A stretch of DNA of 27,064 nt. Origin: a virus. Below the pieces are notes generated by a model, which was given only the letters and a program-made list of their open reading frames with translations, did no database searches and was not told where the DNA came from. Positions 14,397-21,938 of this stretch are shown here, piece after piece (the first letter of the stretch is position 1; the number at the start of each line of letters is the position of its first letter). A program made the position numbers and the translations under genes. Location of the stretch: IMG/VR virus record IMGVR_UViG_3300031251_000380, positions 1 through 27,064 of that record; one strand, 5' to 3'.

Positions 14397-16673
14397 ATGG
14401 CATTATCATTTAATTTTAATCCATTCACAGGTAACTTCGATCAGATTAGTACAGTAACTATTAATGCTACAGCAAATGGTCTAAGCATTGATTCTAATCA
14501 AGTACTATCATTAGCTTTGTCTTCTACGTCTACGACAGGCGCTCTCAGCTCTACTGATTGGAACACGTTCAACGGTAAACAAGCATCAGGTAACTATATT
14601 ACCGCTTTAACTGGTGATGTTACGGCTACTGGACCTGGATCTGTAGCTGCTACATTGGCGACTGTTAATAGCAATACTGGAAGTTTTGGGTCTTCTACTT
14701 CTATTCCAAGTTTTACAGTCAATGGAAAAGGTTTAATAACTGCAGCATCTGGAAATGTTGTAATTGCTCCGGCAGGAACATTATCTGGTACAACATTAAA
14801 TAGCACCGTGGTGAGTTCGAGCTTAACTTCAGTAGGAACTATTACCTCTGGGACCTGGAATGGTACAACTATTGCTATAGCTAACGGTGGAACAGGTCAG
14901 ACTTCGTTAATTACTACACCAACAGCGTCGACGATTCCAGCATGGGATGCTAATAAGAACTTAAGTGCTAATAACCTGATCGAAGGATATGCTACAACTG
15001 CAACCGCAGCTGGAACCACTACTTTAACAGTTGCATCACCTTATCAACAATATTTCACAGGAACATCAACCCAAACAGTTGTACTACCTGTAACTTCAAC
15101 ACTAGTCTTAGGTCAACAATTCCAGATTATAAATAATAGTACAGGAACTGTAACTGTTGAATCATCCGGTGCTAACGTCATTCAAGCAATGGCAGCAAAT
15201 ACCCAACTAACTGTGACTGTAATTTCTACATCATTAACGACAGCTGCAGCTTGGAACGCAGTATATGTATCTGGTATAGCGGCAGTTATTAATCCGACTC
15301 AACAAAAATTTCTTTCAGGCTCAGGAACTTATACCACTCCCGCAGGTGTTCAATACATCAGAGTCCAAATGGCAGGCGGCGGCGGCGGTGGTGCAGGATC
15401 TGGAACCGCAGCTGGTAGTGCTGCAACATCTGGAGGTAACTCAACTTTTGGAACTTCGTTATTAACAGCTAATGGCGGTGCTTTCGCACCATTTGGAGGT
15501 ATATCTACATCAGGTGGCGTAGGTGGAACGGCAACTCTTAATAGTCCTGCATTTGGTACAGCTACAAAAGGTGGACAAGGCGGAGGAGGTGGATTCTCTA
15601 CCTCAAGTTCAGCTCCAGGAAATGGTATGGGCGGCGCCAATGCCTTTGGTGGCGGTGGAGCTTCTGGTGGATCTGTAAATAATACCGGTGGGGATTCAAC
15701 AGGTAAAGATGCAGTTGCTAATACAGGTGGCGGCGGTGGCGGAGCTGGAGAATATAGTGCTATCAACTCCTACGGTGGTGGGGGTGGTGGAGCTGGAGGA
15801 TACATCGATGCGATTATTCCATCTCCAAGTTCTACTTATAGTTATGCTATAGGCGCTGGTGGTAATAGCGGTGGAGCTGGAACTAATGGTAGTGCCGGCG
15901 GTAATGGTACTGCAGGTATCATAATTGTTACGGAATATTATACTAATTATCAAGTTAGTACAACTACTTCAGTTGCAGCGGGCACGTTCTTAGCAGGACC
16001 GACAAGTGGTAGTAATGGAAATCCTACCTTTAGAGCGTTACAAGCACCTACAATCCAAAAGTTTACCTCTGGATCTGGAACTTATACAACTCCGGCAGGC
16101 GCGTTATACATCAAAGTCCAAATGGTTGGCGGCGGCGGTGGTGGACAAGGATCTGGTTCGGGTGGAGGATTTAGTGGTCTTAGCGGATCTAATACGACCT
16201 TTGGAACTAACACTGCGGGACTAGGCAGCGGTGCTCCGGGCAATGGCGCTGGGGGCGCCGGTGGAACAAATACTTTTTCATTAGGTTTTGGTACATCGAT
16301 TGCTGGAGGCAGCGGAGGTGGAACTGGTGCCCAATCTGCTACTAATATAGCTGTTGAAGGCTCCATGGGTGGAGGAAGTGCGTTCGGGGGGGCAGGCGGC
16401 GGTGGATCAGGCTATAGTACAACATCCGGACAAGCTGCAGCGACTAATTCAGGATCAGGCGGCGGCGGCGGCGGCGGTGCAAATGCTTCCGGTGCATATT
16501 CAGGAGCAGGCGGTGGCGCTGGTGGATACTTAGATTTTATCGTTACATCTCCAAGTTCAACCTACAGCTATGCTGTCGGAACTGGTGGAGCAGGCGGCGC
16601 TGGAGCTTCTGGTGGAGCTTCCGGTGGCGCCGGCGGTTCAGGTCTAATTATTGTTACGGAATATTATCAATAA
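14397..16673 (+). CDS. Tail fibre with two glycine-rich domains, 758 aa
   Basis: ATG lies two bases after the previous stop with a weak ribosome site, so translation is probably coupled. Residues 1-110 are the fibre-type N-terminus (Phe-Asn-Pro-Phe-Thr-Gly-Asn-Phe, later Ser-Thr-Asp-Trp-Asn-Thr-Phe-Asn-Gly-Lys); 110-300 contain a Gly-Thr-Ile-Thr-Ser-Gly-Thr-Trp-Asn-Gly-Thr beta segment common in phage fibres. Two tandem copies of a glycine-rich domain follow (about 302-518 and 552-758). Each opens with Phe-x-Ser-Gly-Ser-Gly-Thr-Tyr-Thr-Thr-Pro-Ala-Gly, runs through poly-Gly sheets, and closes with SPSSTYSYA and Ile-Ile-Val-Thr-Glu-Tyr-Tyr. Glycine-rich adhesin tips that bind receptors (such as the phage S16 adhesin) give a precedent for receptor binding. 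G7 tract at 16386-16392. Confidence 0.8.
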   Translation: MALSFNFNPFTGNFDQISTVTINATANGLSIDSNQVLSLALSSTSTTGALSSTDWNTFNGKQASGNYITALTGDVTATGPGSVAATLATVNSNTGSFGSSTSIPSFTVNGKGLITAASGNVVIAPAGTLSGTTLNSTVVSSSLTSVGTITSGTWNGTTIAIANGGTGQTSLITTPTASTIPAWDANKNLSANNLIEGYATTATAAGTTTLTVASPYQQYFTGTSTQTVVLPVTSTLVLGQQFQIINNSTGTVTVESSGANVIQAMAANTQLTVTVISTSLTTAAAWNAVYVSGIAAVINPTQQKFLSGSGTYTTPAGVQYIRVQMAGGGGGGAGSGTAAGSAATSGGNSTFGTSLLTANGGAFAPFGGISTSGGVGGTATLNSPAFGTATKGGQGGGGGFSTSSSAPGNGMGGANAFGGGGASGGSVNNTGGDSTGKDAVANTGGGGGGAGEYSAINSYGGGGGGAGGYIDAIIPSPSSTYSYAIGAGGNSGGAGTNGSAGGNGTAGIIIVTEYYTNYQVSTTTSVAAGTFLAGPTSGSNGNPTFRALQAPTIQKFTSGSGTYTTPAGALYIKVQMVGGGGGGQGSGSGGGFSGLSGSNTTFGTNTAGLGSGAPGNGAGGAGGTNTFSLGFGTSIAGGSGGGTGAQSATNIAVEGSMGGGSAFGGAGGGGSGYSTTSGQAAATNSGSGGGGGGGANASGAYSGAGGGAGGYLDFIVTSPSSTYSYAVGTGGAGGAGASGGASGGAGGSGLIIVTEYYQ

Positions 16674-16695
16674 TTTTAAATAGTTAGGAATAAAT

Positions 16696-16908
16696 ATGTC
16701 AATTTTAATAGCATTTTTAGTAAGTAAATTTCAATCGTTGATCTTTAAAGCTCAACCAGCAATCGCTATAATCTCACCTATAGCGTCAAAGATTATATCT
16801 TTAGCGCCAATGCCAGTCGGGATCTTGATTGGTTATATCTTTCATGCAGAGATCAAGATTGCATTCGAAGCGATTCACGCTTTGATAAAACTAATTTCAT
16901 TAATTTAA
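16696..16908 (+). CDS. Small hydrophobic protein, 70 aa (possible holin-like)
   Basis: AGGA precedes the ATG. Nearly the whole protein is hydrophobic or amphipathic: residues 1-10, 21-35 (Ala-Ile-Ala-Ile-Ile-Ser-Pro-Ile-Ala) and 38-50 (Met-Pro-Val-Gly-Ile-Leu-Ile-Gly-Tyr-Ile-Phe), then an amphipathic C-terminal helix with His, Lys and Glu. One or two membrane segments are plausible. It stands between two fibre-type genes, an odd place for a lysis gene, so it could instead be a membrane-interacting virion component. Unlike its neighbours it has no beta-sandwich character. Function unknown. Confidence 0.55.
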   Translation: MSILIAFLVSKFQSLIFKAQPAIAIISPIASKIISLAPMPVGILIGYIFHAEIKIAFEAIHALIKLISLI

Positions 16909-16917
16909 GGAGAAAAC

Positions 16918-17250
16918 ATGTCACAAAATATTAAAGCTAATAGGTCAATGCCAGTCGTAGGGTTAGGAACTTTTACACATACTGTATTAAACGCAGGTAT
17001 ATTCTACTGCTCTGCGCAAGCTACAGATGTACCGCCGTCTGGATTGAGCATCGTTATCAATCTAAATGGGAGTCCAGTTGCATCTACGCCTTCGTTAAAT
17101 TCGAATGCTCAAACAATTGGAGTTGATGCTCATATGAACTGCGCATCGAGTGACGTTATTACAGTGGTGATCAGCTCATCAACATCGAATGATGTAAGTC
17201 TTTTAAACGCTGTCAAGACAATGATTCGCCTGGATGGCGGAGCTTTTTAA
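16918..17250 (+). CDS. Small beta-sandwich appendage protein, 110 aa
   Basis: AAGGAG before the ATG. The sequence alternates hydrophobic residues, with Gly-Leu-Gly-Thr-Phe-Thr-His-Thr-Val, Ala-Gly-Ile-Phe-Tyr-Cys-Ser-Ala-Gln-Ala (about 27-36) and SGLSIVINLNGSPV (about 42-55), a layout that I have seen in stand-alone roughly 110-residue proteins inside phage fibre modules. The C-terminus, Met-Ile-Arg-Leu-Asp-Gly-Gly-Ala-Phe, would close the sandwich. It resembles the 21939 gene in size and order of strands but with little residue identity. No catalytic motif; inferred virion appendage. Confidence 0.55.
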   Translation: MSQNIKANRSMPVVGLGTFTHTVLNAGIFYCSAQATDVPPSGLSIVINLNGSPVASTPSLNSNAQTIGVDAHMNCASSDVITVVISSSTSNDVSLLNAVKTMIRLDGGAF

Positions 17251-17259
17251 GGATTAAAT

Positions 17260-17619
17260 ATGAAGAACGTCAGCTGCAATGTACTAAGTGCGTCAGATGC
17301 TACAAGTCAAAATGGAGCTCAGATTGATTCAAATCAACTCGCAGCTGCAAGCTTTCAAGCTATATTTGGTGATAGTAGTGCTGCAGGAACTTTAAAGATT
17401 CAGATGTCGAATGATATTTTCTTAGAAAGTTATCAACCATCTAACTTTACAGTATCTAATTGGACAGACATACCAAGTGCTACATCTACTGTGACTGCAG
17501 GAGCTTCTGCAGTTATAATGTTACCTGAGATTAGTTATCGATGGATGAGAGTGGTATTTACGAGTTCTGTTGCAGGATCTACTACAATTAACGTTCAGAT
17601 GTTTGCACTCGCGATTTAG
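17260..17619 (+). CDS. Small beta-sandwich appendage protein, paralogue of the 13338 gene
   Basis: 119 aa with AAGGA before the ATG. It shares landmarks with the 129-aa protein at 13338: Lys-Ile-Gln-Met-Ser-Asn-Asp (about 46-52), Ser-Asn-Trp-Thr-Asp (about 66-70), a Pro-Glu-Ile-Ser-Tyr-Arg-Trp-Met-Arg-Val-Val-Phe-Thr-Ser strand near 90-103, and Val-Ala-Gly-Ser-Thr-Thr. These occur in the same order with similar spacing, so the two are diverged copies lying 3.5 kb apart within one array. Probably a module of a multi-protein fibre. The partner is not evident from sequence. Confidence 0.6.
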   Translation: MKNVSCNVLSASDATSQNGAQIDSNQLAAASFQAIFGDSSAAGTLKIQMSNDIFLESYQPSNFTVSNWTDIPSATSTVTAGASAVIMLPEISYRWMRVVFTSSVAGSTTINVQMFALAI

Positions 17620-17627
17620 TGTGATTT

Positions 17628-17978
17628 ATGGTGGCTGGAACCTTATTCCCAATATTCTGGATTGACGCCCCAGAAATACTCTATGCGAATGTTACTCCTA
17701 TACCAGGTTCTGGATCTTCTCCGTTACAGGTCGTGGCGGATAGTGGAGTAAGAGTTGCATATGGAGTTCAATGGATTGATACGACAGGGGATTACATAGG
17801 TGTTTACACAGGTTCTAGTGGTAATGAAGTTTTAAGAACTATAATTGGTGGTGGGGTAGTATCTGCAACTCCTGTGGTTATAAGTGCTCATAGTCGAGTT
17901 TCTTTACGATCTATGACTTCAACTGCTATCACTAATGGACAACTAATTATCACGTTTTTAGGTCAGGGGTTAAGCTAA
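17628..17978 (+). CDS. Beta-rich appendage protein, 116 aa
   Basis: A weak ribosome site precedes the ATG. Composition is Gly, Ser, Val and Thr rich with a Trp-Ile-Asp pair repeated at both ends of the first half (Phe-Trp-Ile-Asp near 10-13 and Gln-Trp-Ile-Asp near 48-51). The start is hydrophobic but lacks a basic n-region, so I do not call a signal peptide. The stop overlaps the next ATG by one base (TAATG), so translation is coupled to the 17978 gene. The family is not recognised; context suggests a small fibre module. Confidence 0.5.
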   Translation: MVAGTLFPIFWIDAPEILYANVTPIPGSGSSPLQVVADSGVRVAYGVQWIDTTGDYIGVYTGSSGNEVLRTIIGGGVVSATPVVISAHSRVSLRSMTSTAITNGQLIITFLGQGLS

Positions 17979-18523
17979 TGGCAACTACCACCATCAAGGA
18001 CGGCTTTAATGGCGGTTCTGATAATCAGTTAAAGGTTAACTCTGATGGATCGATTAACGTCAACACGTCTGGTGGCGGTGGTGGATCGAATGTTAATTTA
18101 ATTAGTGTCGGTGGCGCTAGTATAAACTTAGGCCAAACAACTGAAGCAAATTCGTTGCCGGTGGTTATTGCAAGTGATCAATCTCCTATAACCGTTATAT
18201 CTTCAGGTAGTTCGACCGTTTCAGGCACAGTGACGTCGAATACGGCAGGATTAAATGCTTTTCAGACAAGTCAGTATATAATAGGCCTAACTTCGGTTCA
18301 CTTAGCTCCTACCCCGCTAACTAATAGAAGTTCTATTAGTTTAGCAGTAGAAGCAGATCCAAATGTTGCTGTCTATATTGGTAATTCAAGTGCAGTAACA
18401 GTATCAACTGGCTATCCACTTTACAACGGAAGTACAATACAATTAGATTTAACACCTACAGGTAATATTTGGGCTATTACAGCAACTGCTGGTCAAACCA
18501 TAGCAGTACTGGAGATAGCATAA
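17978..18523 (+). CDS. Modular appendage protein with ASDQ cassette and C-terminal YIG domain, 181 aa
   Basis: The start overlaps the previous stop; CAGGGG lies upstream. Residues about 35-75 carry VGGASINLGQTTEANSLPVV followed by IASDQS, nearly the same cassette as in the 19180 gene. Residues about 110-181 form a domain with VAVYIGNSSAVTVSTGYPLY and a closing Ile-Ala-Val-Leu-Glu-Ile-Ala. The same pattern (Tyr-Ile-Gly, Gly-Val-Thr-Thr-Ala-Thr-Gly-Ile-Pro-Ile-Tyr) ends the 456-aa protein at 20567. So this gene combines a cassette shared with one neighbour and a terminal domain shared with another, direct evidence of module exchange. Virion fibre role inferred. Confidence 0.6.
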   Translation: MATTTIKDGFNGGSDNQLKVNSDGSINVNTSGGGGGSNVNLISVGGASINLGQTTEANSLPVVIASDQSPITVISSGSSTVSGTVTSNTAGLNAFQTSQYIIGLTSVHLAPTPLTNRSSISLAVEADPNVAVYIGNSSAVTVSTGYPLYNGSTIQLDLTPTGNIWAITATAGQTIAVLEIA

Positions 18524-18994
18524 ATGGCAAGAATTGGTACCAGTTCAACTGGCGGTAATGTTAACATTCAGGATACGAATGGCAATCCACTTAACAGTGT
18601 TAATGGCGCCTTAAATGTTAATATTGAAGGTGTTAATCCTAATCAGAACTCAGTTTTGATATATAATGCTGAGTCCGCAGTTGCAGTAGGCGTCACGACT
18701 ACAGTAGCAACCTATACAGCACCTGCTTCCCCTACAGTTGCGTGTTTATTGTTAGTATCAGTAGGTGGTACAAATGTTGCACAGTGGACGATTACAAATA
18801 GTAGCAGTGGGATTTATGACCAGAACTACACATCAGCTGCGCAACTAAACGAAGTTTTTACGTTTGAAACAGGATCGTCTATAGTCCCTGGTCAAATAAT
18901 AGGTGCAGGAAACACTATAACGGTGTCTGTAAAACAAGTCGGGACTGGTCCCGGAAATTTTAACGCTCGAGTACAAATATTGGAGATAGGTTAA
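18524..18994 (+). CDS. Modular appendage protein, 156 aa
   Basis: It starts immediately after the previous stop, with GGAGAT upstream. The first 45 residues are a Gly/Asn-rich linker of the type found at the N-termini of the other array proteins (Asn-Gly-Ala-Leu-Asn-Val-Asn-Ile). Residues 50-156 form a beta domain starting Ala-Val-Ala-Val-Gly-Val-Thr-Thr-Thr and ending Asn-Phe-Asn-Ala-Arg-Val-Gln-Ile-Leu-Glu-Ile-Gly; the final Gln-Ile-Leu-Glu-Ile resembles the closing strand of the 17978 protein. No enzyme or metal motif visible. A structural part of the appendage is the best guess. Confidence 0.55.
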   Translation: MARIGTSSTGGNVNIQDTNGNPLNSVNGALNVNIEGVNPNQNSVLIYNAESAVAVGVTTTVATYTAPASPTVACLLLVSVGGTNVAQWTITNSSSGIYDQNYTSAAQLNEVFTFETGSSIVPGQIIGAGNTITVSVKQVGTGPGNFNARVQILEIG

Positions 18995-18995
18995 T

Positions 18996-19175
18996 ATGTT
19001 AGAACAAAAGAAATTAAAAGCGGAGCTTTTAAGAGTCCAAGCTGCTAAGGCAGAAATGGAATACATCATGGAACAGAGGATGGAAGAAATACGACGGCTA
19101 GAAGAGGCCGTTAAGAAACAAGAACTTGCAGAATCTTCACTGCAGGAAAAACTAAATGCCTTAGTAGGAGGATAA
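18996..19175 (+). CDS. Coiled-coil mini-protein, 59 aa
   Basis: ATG one base after the preceding stop, with GGAGATAGG upstream; stop TAA at 19173-19175. The product is almost entirely charged helix, rich in Glu, Lys, Gln, Arg, Leu and Met with hydrophobics at heptad-like spacing (Leu-Lys-Ala-Glu-Leu-Leu ... Met-Glu-Glu-Ile-Arg-Arg-Leu-Glu-Glu-Ala), ending Leu-Val-Gly-Gly. It is the only purely helical protein inside the beta-rich array, so it might be a trimeric or dimeric coiled-coil connector or chaperone for a fibre; that is inference. Its last codons supply the GGAGGA ribosome site for the 19180 gene. A minus-strand reading overlaps it but lacks such support. Confidence 0.7.
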   Translation: MLEQKKLKAELLRVQAAKAEMEYIMEQRMEEIRRLEEAVKKQELAESSLQEKLNALVGG

Positions 19176-19179
19176 ACTA

Positions 19180-20556
19180 ATGAGCGATTTTAACAGTTCC
19201 TTACCGGTCAGGACCGAAAACCCCGGTGACGTAATCGTCAAACTATCAGACGCAACTACGCCAAGTCAACAACAGGCCGTTAACGCGGCCGGATCCGCCC
19301 AGATTGCCGGGCAAGGTATAGCTGGCACCCCCGCCGGCGGAGTGGTATCCGTTCAAGGTGTTAGTGGCGGAACGCCACTACCCATTAGCGGGAGTATCAC
19401 AGTAACAGATCCAGCGGAAGGTCCTGTCGGATCACCCCCGCCTTCTGACGCTATGTATATTGGAGCATTGGTTTCGACTGCTGCCCCTTCATTTAGCTCA
19501 GGAAACATGGAGTCTCTATCGTTAACGTTAGCTGGAGCCGTACGAGTAGATGGGTCAGCAGTGACTCAACCTATCAGTGCTGCAAGCTTACCGCTACCAA
19601 CTGGAGCAGCTACTAATTCTGAATTGATTACGATTAATTCTACTTTAGGATCGCCATTCCAAGCTGGCGGAAGCATCGGAAATACTGCATTTGGTATTTC
19701 TGGTTCTTTGCCCGCTGGTAGTAATGTTATCGGTGCAGTAACTCAATCAGGTGGACCTTGGACTGACAACTTGACTGAAGTTGGTGGTTCTGCCATCTCT
19801 TTGGGTCAAAAAACGATGGCAGCATCTTTGCCTGTTGTTATCGCTTCTGATCAATCGATTCTATTGACAAGTGATAAAGCTGATGGACCAGCGGCTCCGG
19901 GAGCAGCTTCCAGCTTCTCTCTATTATCTGGGGCTATTTATAACAGCTCGCCAATCAGTTTAACGAACGGTCAGCAAGCTTCGTTGCAATCGGATTCAGC
20001 TGGACGTTTATTGGTTGATGGGTCACAAGTGACTCAGCCAGTCAGTGGAACAATTACAGCAAATCAAGGTGGCGCACCTTGGAGCCAGAATATCACTCAG
20101 ATTTCTGGAGCTTCTCCAAGTGCTTCGAACAGTTTACCAGTTGAGATCTCATTAGGATCTTCATTTATAAGCTCTTCAAACCCACTGCCTGTTATTCTTG
20201 ATCCAGCCGGTGCTGGAACTCCGGTCATGGATTTTAAAGATGCTAGTGCGATTGCTGCTGGATCTTCTGATAATCATGACTATACAGTTACAACAGGAAA
20301 AACTCTGCACTTACAGCAGATTGAATCTTCTGCTGCTGGAAAAGCAAAGATGACTCTGGAAATTGAAACTGGCGTTGGAACAAGTGTATTTACGTCTATG
20401 GCAGTTCAATTTAACTCTACTGCAACTCCTGATATGAGTTTGATTATTCAATCTCCTATGTTAGTAGCTGCTGGAGTTAGAGTCCGCGTTGTAATGTTAA
20501 ATAGAGATCTTCAAGCTGATGATCTATATAGTTCAATAATTGGATTTGAAATCTAA
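19180..20556 (+). CDS. Modular appendage/fibre protein with repeated cassettes, 458 aa
   Basis: GGAGGA precedes the ATG. The first 85 residues (Phe-Asn-Ser-Ser-Leu-Pro-Val-Arg-Thr-Glu-Asn, later Gly-Gly-Val-Val-Ser-Val-Gln-Gly-Val) lie in a strikingly GC-rich segment. Then follow VTQPISAASLPLPTGAAT (about 128-145), GGSAISLGQKTMAASLPVV with IASDQS (about 204-228), a DGPAAPGAASSFS block that recurs in the 20567 gene, a second VTQPVSG unit and a Leu-Pro-Val-Glu-Ile unit. Residues about 345-458 are a separate jelly-roll-like domain (Asp-Asn-His-Asp-Tyr-Thr-Val-Thr-Thr-Gly-Lys-Thr-Leu). Together this looks like a repeat shaft with a globular tip. Structural role inferred from modules and position. 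Confidence 0.65.
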   Translation: MSDFNSSLPVRTENPGDVIVKLSDATTPSQQQAVNAAGSAQIAGQGIAGTPAGGVVSVQGVSGGTPLPISGSITVTDPAEGPVGSPPPSDAMYIGALVSTAAPSFSSGNMESLSLTLAGAVRVDGSAVTQPISAASLPLPTGAATNSELITINSTLGSPFQAGGSIGNTAFGISGSLPAGSNVIGAVTQSGGPWTDNLTEVGGSAISLGQKTMAASLPVVIASDQSILLTSDKADGPAAPGAASSFSLLSGAIYNSSPISLTNGQQASLQSDSAGRLLVDGSQVTQPVSGTITANQGGAPWSQNITQISGASPSASNSLPVEISLGSSFISSSNPLPVILDPAGAGTPVMDFKDASAIAAGSSDNHDYTVTTGKTLHLQQIESSAAGKAKMTLEIETGVGTSVFTSMAVQFNSTATPDMSLIIQSPMLVAAGVRVRVVMLNRDLQADDLYSSIIGFEI

Positions 20557-20566
20557 TAGGTGATGT

Positions 20567-21937
20567 ATGGCAGATATAAATTCTAGGTTACCAACACAAG
20601 ATCAGGCAGATGGAACATCTGGGTCTGCCATACCTACCGAAGCTATATTGGTTGGAGGTTCAGACGGAACTAACCTCCAACCTATTTCTACTACATCAAC
20701 TGGGGTAGTTAATACTAAAGATCAATCTGACGGACCTGTAACTCCTGGCACTGTATCAAGTTTTTCACAACTTATAGGTGGTCAATATAATAGCACACAA
20801 TCTGCTCTTACAACTGGTCAACAAGCGGCTTTACAATCAGATGTTCGTGGAAATTTATTAATAGGTTCAGGTTCTGTTGCAATATCTGGTTCTATTGCAG
20901 GAAATGGTAATATATTACTAATCCCCAATGGTGGTATAACAAATATTAATTCTTATTCTGGGATACTAATAGAAATAAGTGGAACTTGGAGTTCAACTTT
21001 AACTCTTACAGGTTCAAATAGTGGTAGTTCATTTTTTACAATTGATGTAATAAATTTATCTAACCCAAATAATGGACCACAATCAACAATTACATCAAAT
21101 GGATTATACTATGCACCGATCGGAGCTACAAATATAGCCTTAACGTCTTCATCATATGTTTCCGGTACGGTACTTTGTTATGCTCAATTACGATCAATTC
21201 CTCCAGCAATACTTAATGCACCATTTAAAACAGACGTGTCTACAACTGGAACTTTAGGCGCATTAAATGCCACTCTACAGTTACCTATAACTGACGTATC
21301 ATCCGCATATGCATTAATCTCAGGAACATGGGCAGGTACTATTCAGTTTCAAGGTAGTGTTAATGGTAGTTCGTACGTTCCATTGGAAGCAGTCCAGGGG
21401 GGACCTACAAATGCTTATACTACTGCTGGGTTTACTACAAATGGTGGCGTAAGACTTGCATTACCTGCTGGTTTTACAAACATCCAAGCTATAATGACAG
21501 CGTATACGTCCGGTACGGCTACTGTTGTTATAAATACTTCATCTGGAGTGTCAAATATTGAAGCGATTCAGCTTAATGCTGCTAATTTAAAAACCACAGC
21601 TTATACTGTTGACGGCTCCGGAAATGCCATCAATTCAATAAATTCGCAACTAGAAACTGCTGATATTATTAACACATCTATATCAAGCGGTAGTATCACT
21701 GTTGGCACTACAGCTGTTGCAGCTAGAGTGGGTGCCTCTAACCTAACAAGTAGAAAACAACTTATGATAGCTCCCGTTACCTATACAATTTATATAGGCG
21801 CTACTTCTGGGGTCACTACAGCTACCGGCATTCCAATATATCCAGGTCAAGTTGTGGCGTTTGCGTATGGCGCTAGTGTTACTCCGTATTTAATAGCTGC
21901 AACTTCTGGCACTGTAAACGTATTCGAAGGAGCTTAA
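20567..21937 (+). CDS. Multi-domain appendage/fibre protein, 456 aa
   Basis: AGGTGA precedes the ATG. Residues 1-105 share N-terminal blocks with the 13729 and 19180 genes (Ile-Asn-Ser-Arg-Leu-Pro-Thr; Ile-Pro-Thr-Glu-Ala-Ile-Leu-Val-Gly-Gly; Asp-Gly-Pro-Val-Thr-Pro-Gly). Two tandem beta-sandwich repeats follow, each with an Ile-Ser-Gly-Thr-Trp core (near 135 and 239), Gly-Ser-x-x-Gly-Ser-Ser and a late strand before a Thr/Ser-rich end. The last 60 residues (Tyr-Thr-Ile-Tyr-Ile-Gly, Thr-Gly-Ile-Pro-Ile-Tyr-Pro-Gly) are paralogous to the end of the 17978 protein. The middle of the gene is very AT-rich, unlike the GC-rich start of its upstream neighbour. Likely fibre component; receptor role unproven. 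Confidence 0.65.
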   Translation: MADINSRLPTQDQADGTSGSAIPTEAILVGGSDGTNLQPISTTSTGVVNTKDQSDGPVTPGTVSSFSQLIGGQYNSTQSALTTGQQAALQSDVRGNLLIGSGSVAISGSIAGNGNILLIPNGGITNINSYSGILIEISGTWSSTLTLTGSNSGSSFFTIDVINLSNPNNGPQSTITSNGLYYAPIGATNIALTSSSYVSGTVLCYAQLRSIPPAILNAPFKTDVSTTGTLGALNATLQLPITDVSSAYALISGTWAGTIQFQGSVNGSSYVPLEAVQGGPTNAYTTAGFTTNGGVRLALPAGFTNIQAIMTAYTSGTATVVINTSSGVSNIEAIQLNAANLKTTAYTVDGSGNAINSINSQLETADIINTSISSGSITVGTTAVAARVGASNLTSRKQLMIAPVTYTIYIGATSGVTTATGIPIYPGQVVAFAYGASVTPYLIAATSGTVNVFEGA

Positions 21938-21938
21938 T

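Noticed and set aside
15350-16366. Long proline-rich minus-strand frames (for example 15350-15766 and 16082-16366).
   Set aside because: They are the complement of GGN glycine codons in the fibre gene; no ribosome sites, and the composition is fully explained by the sense gene.
15370-16650. Short GGCGGCGGN repeats considered as a CRISPR or satellite array.
   Set aside because: They are in-frame Gly codons without spacers of regular length; protein repeats, not a CRISPR.
18845-19069. Minus-strand 74-residue frame over the end of the 156-aa gene and the coiled-coil gene.
   Set aside because: No ribosome site or family pattern, and both plus-strand genes there have good sites and packing.
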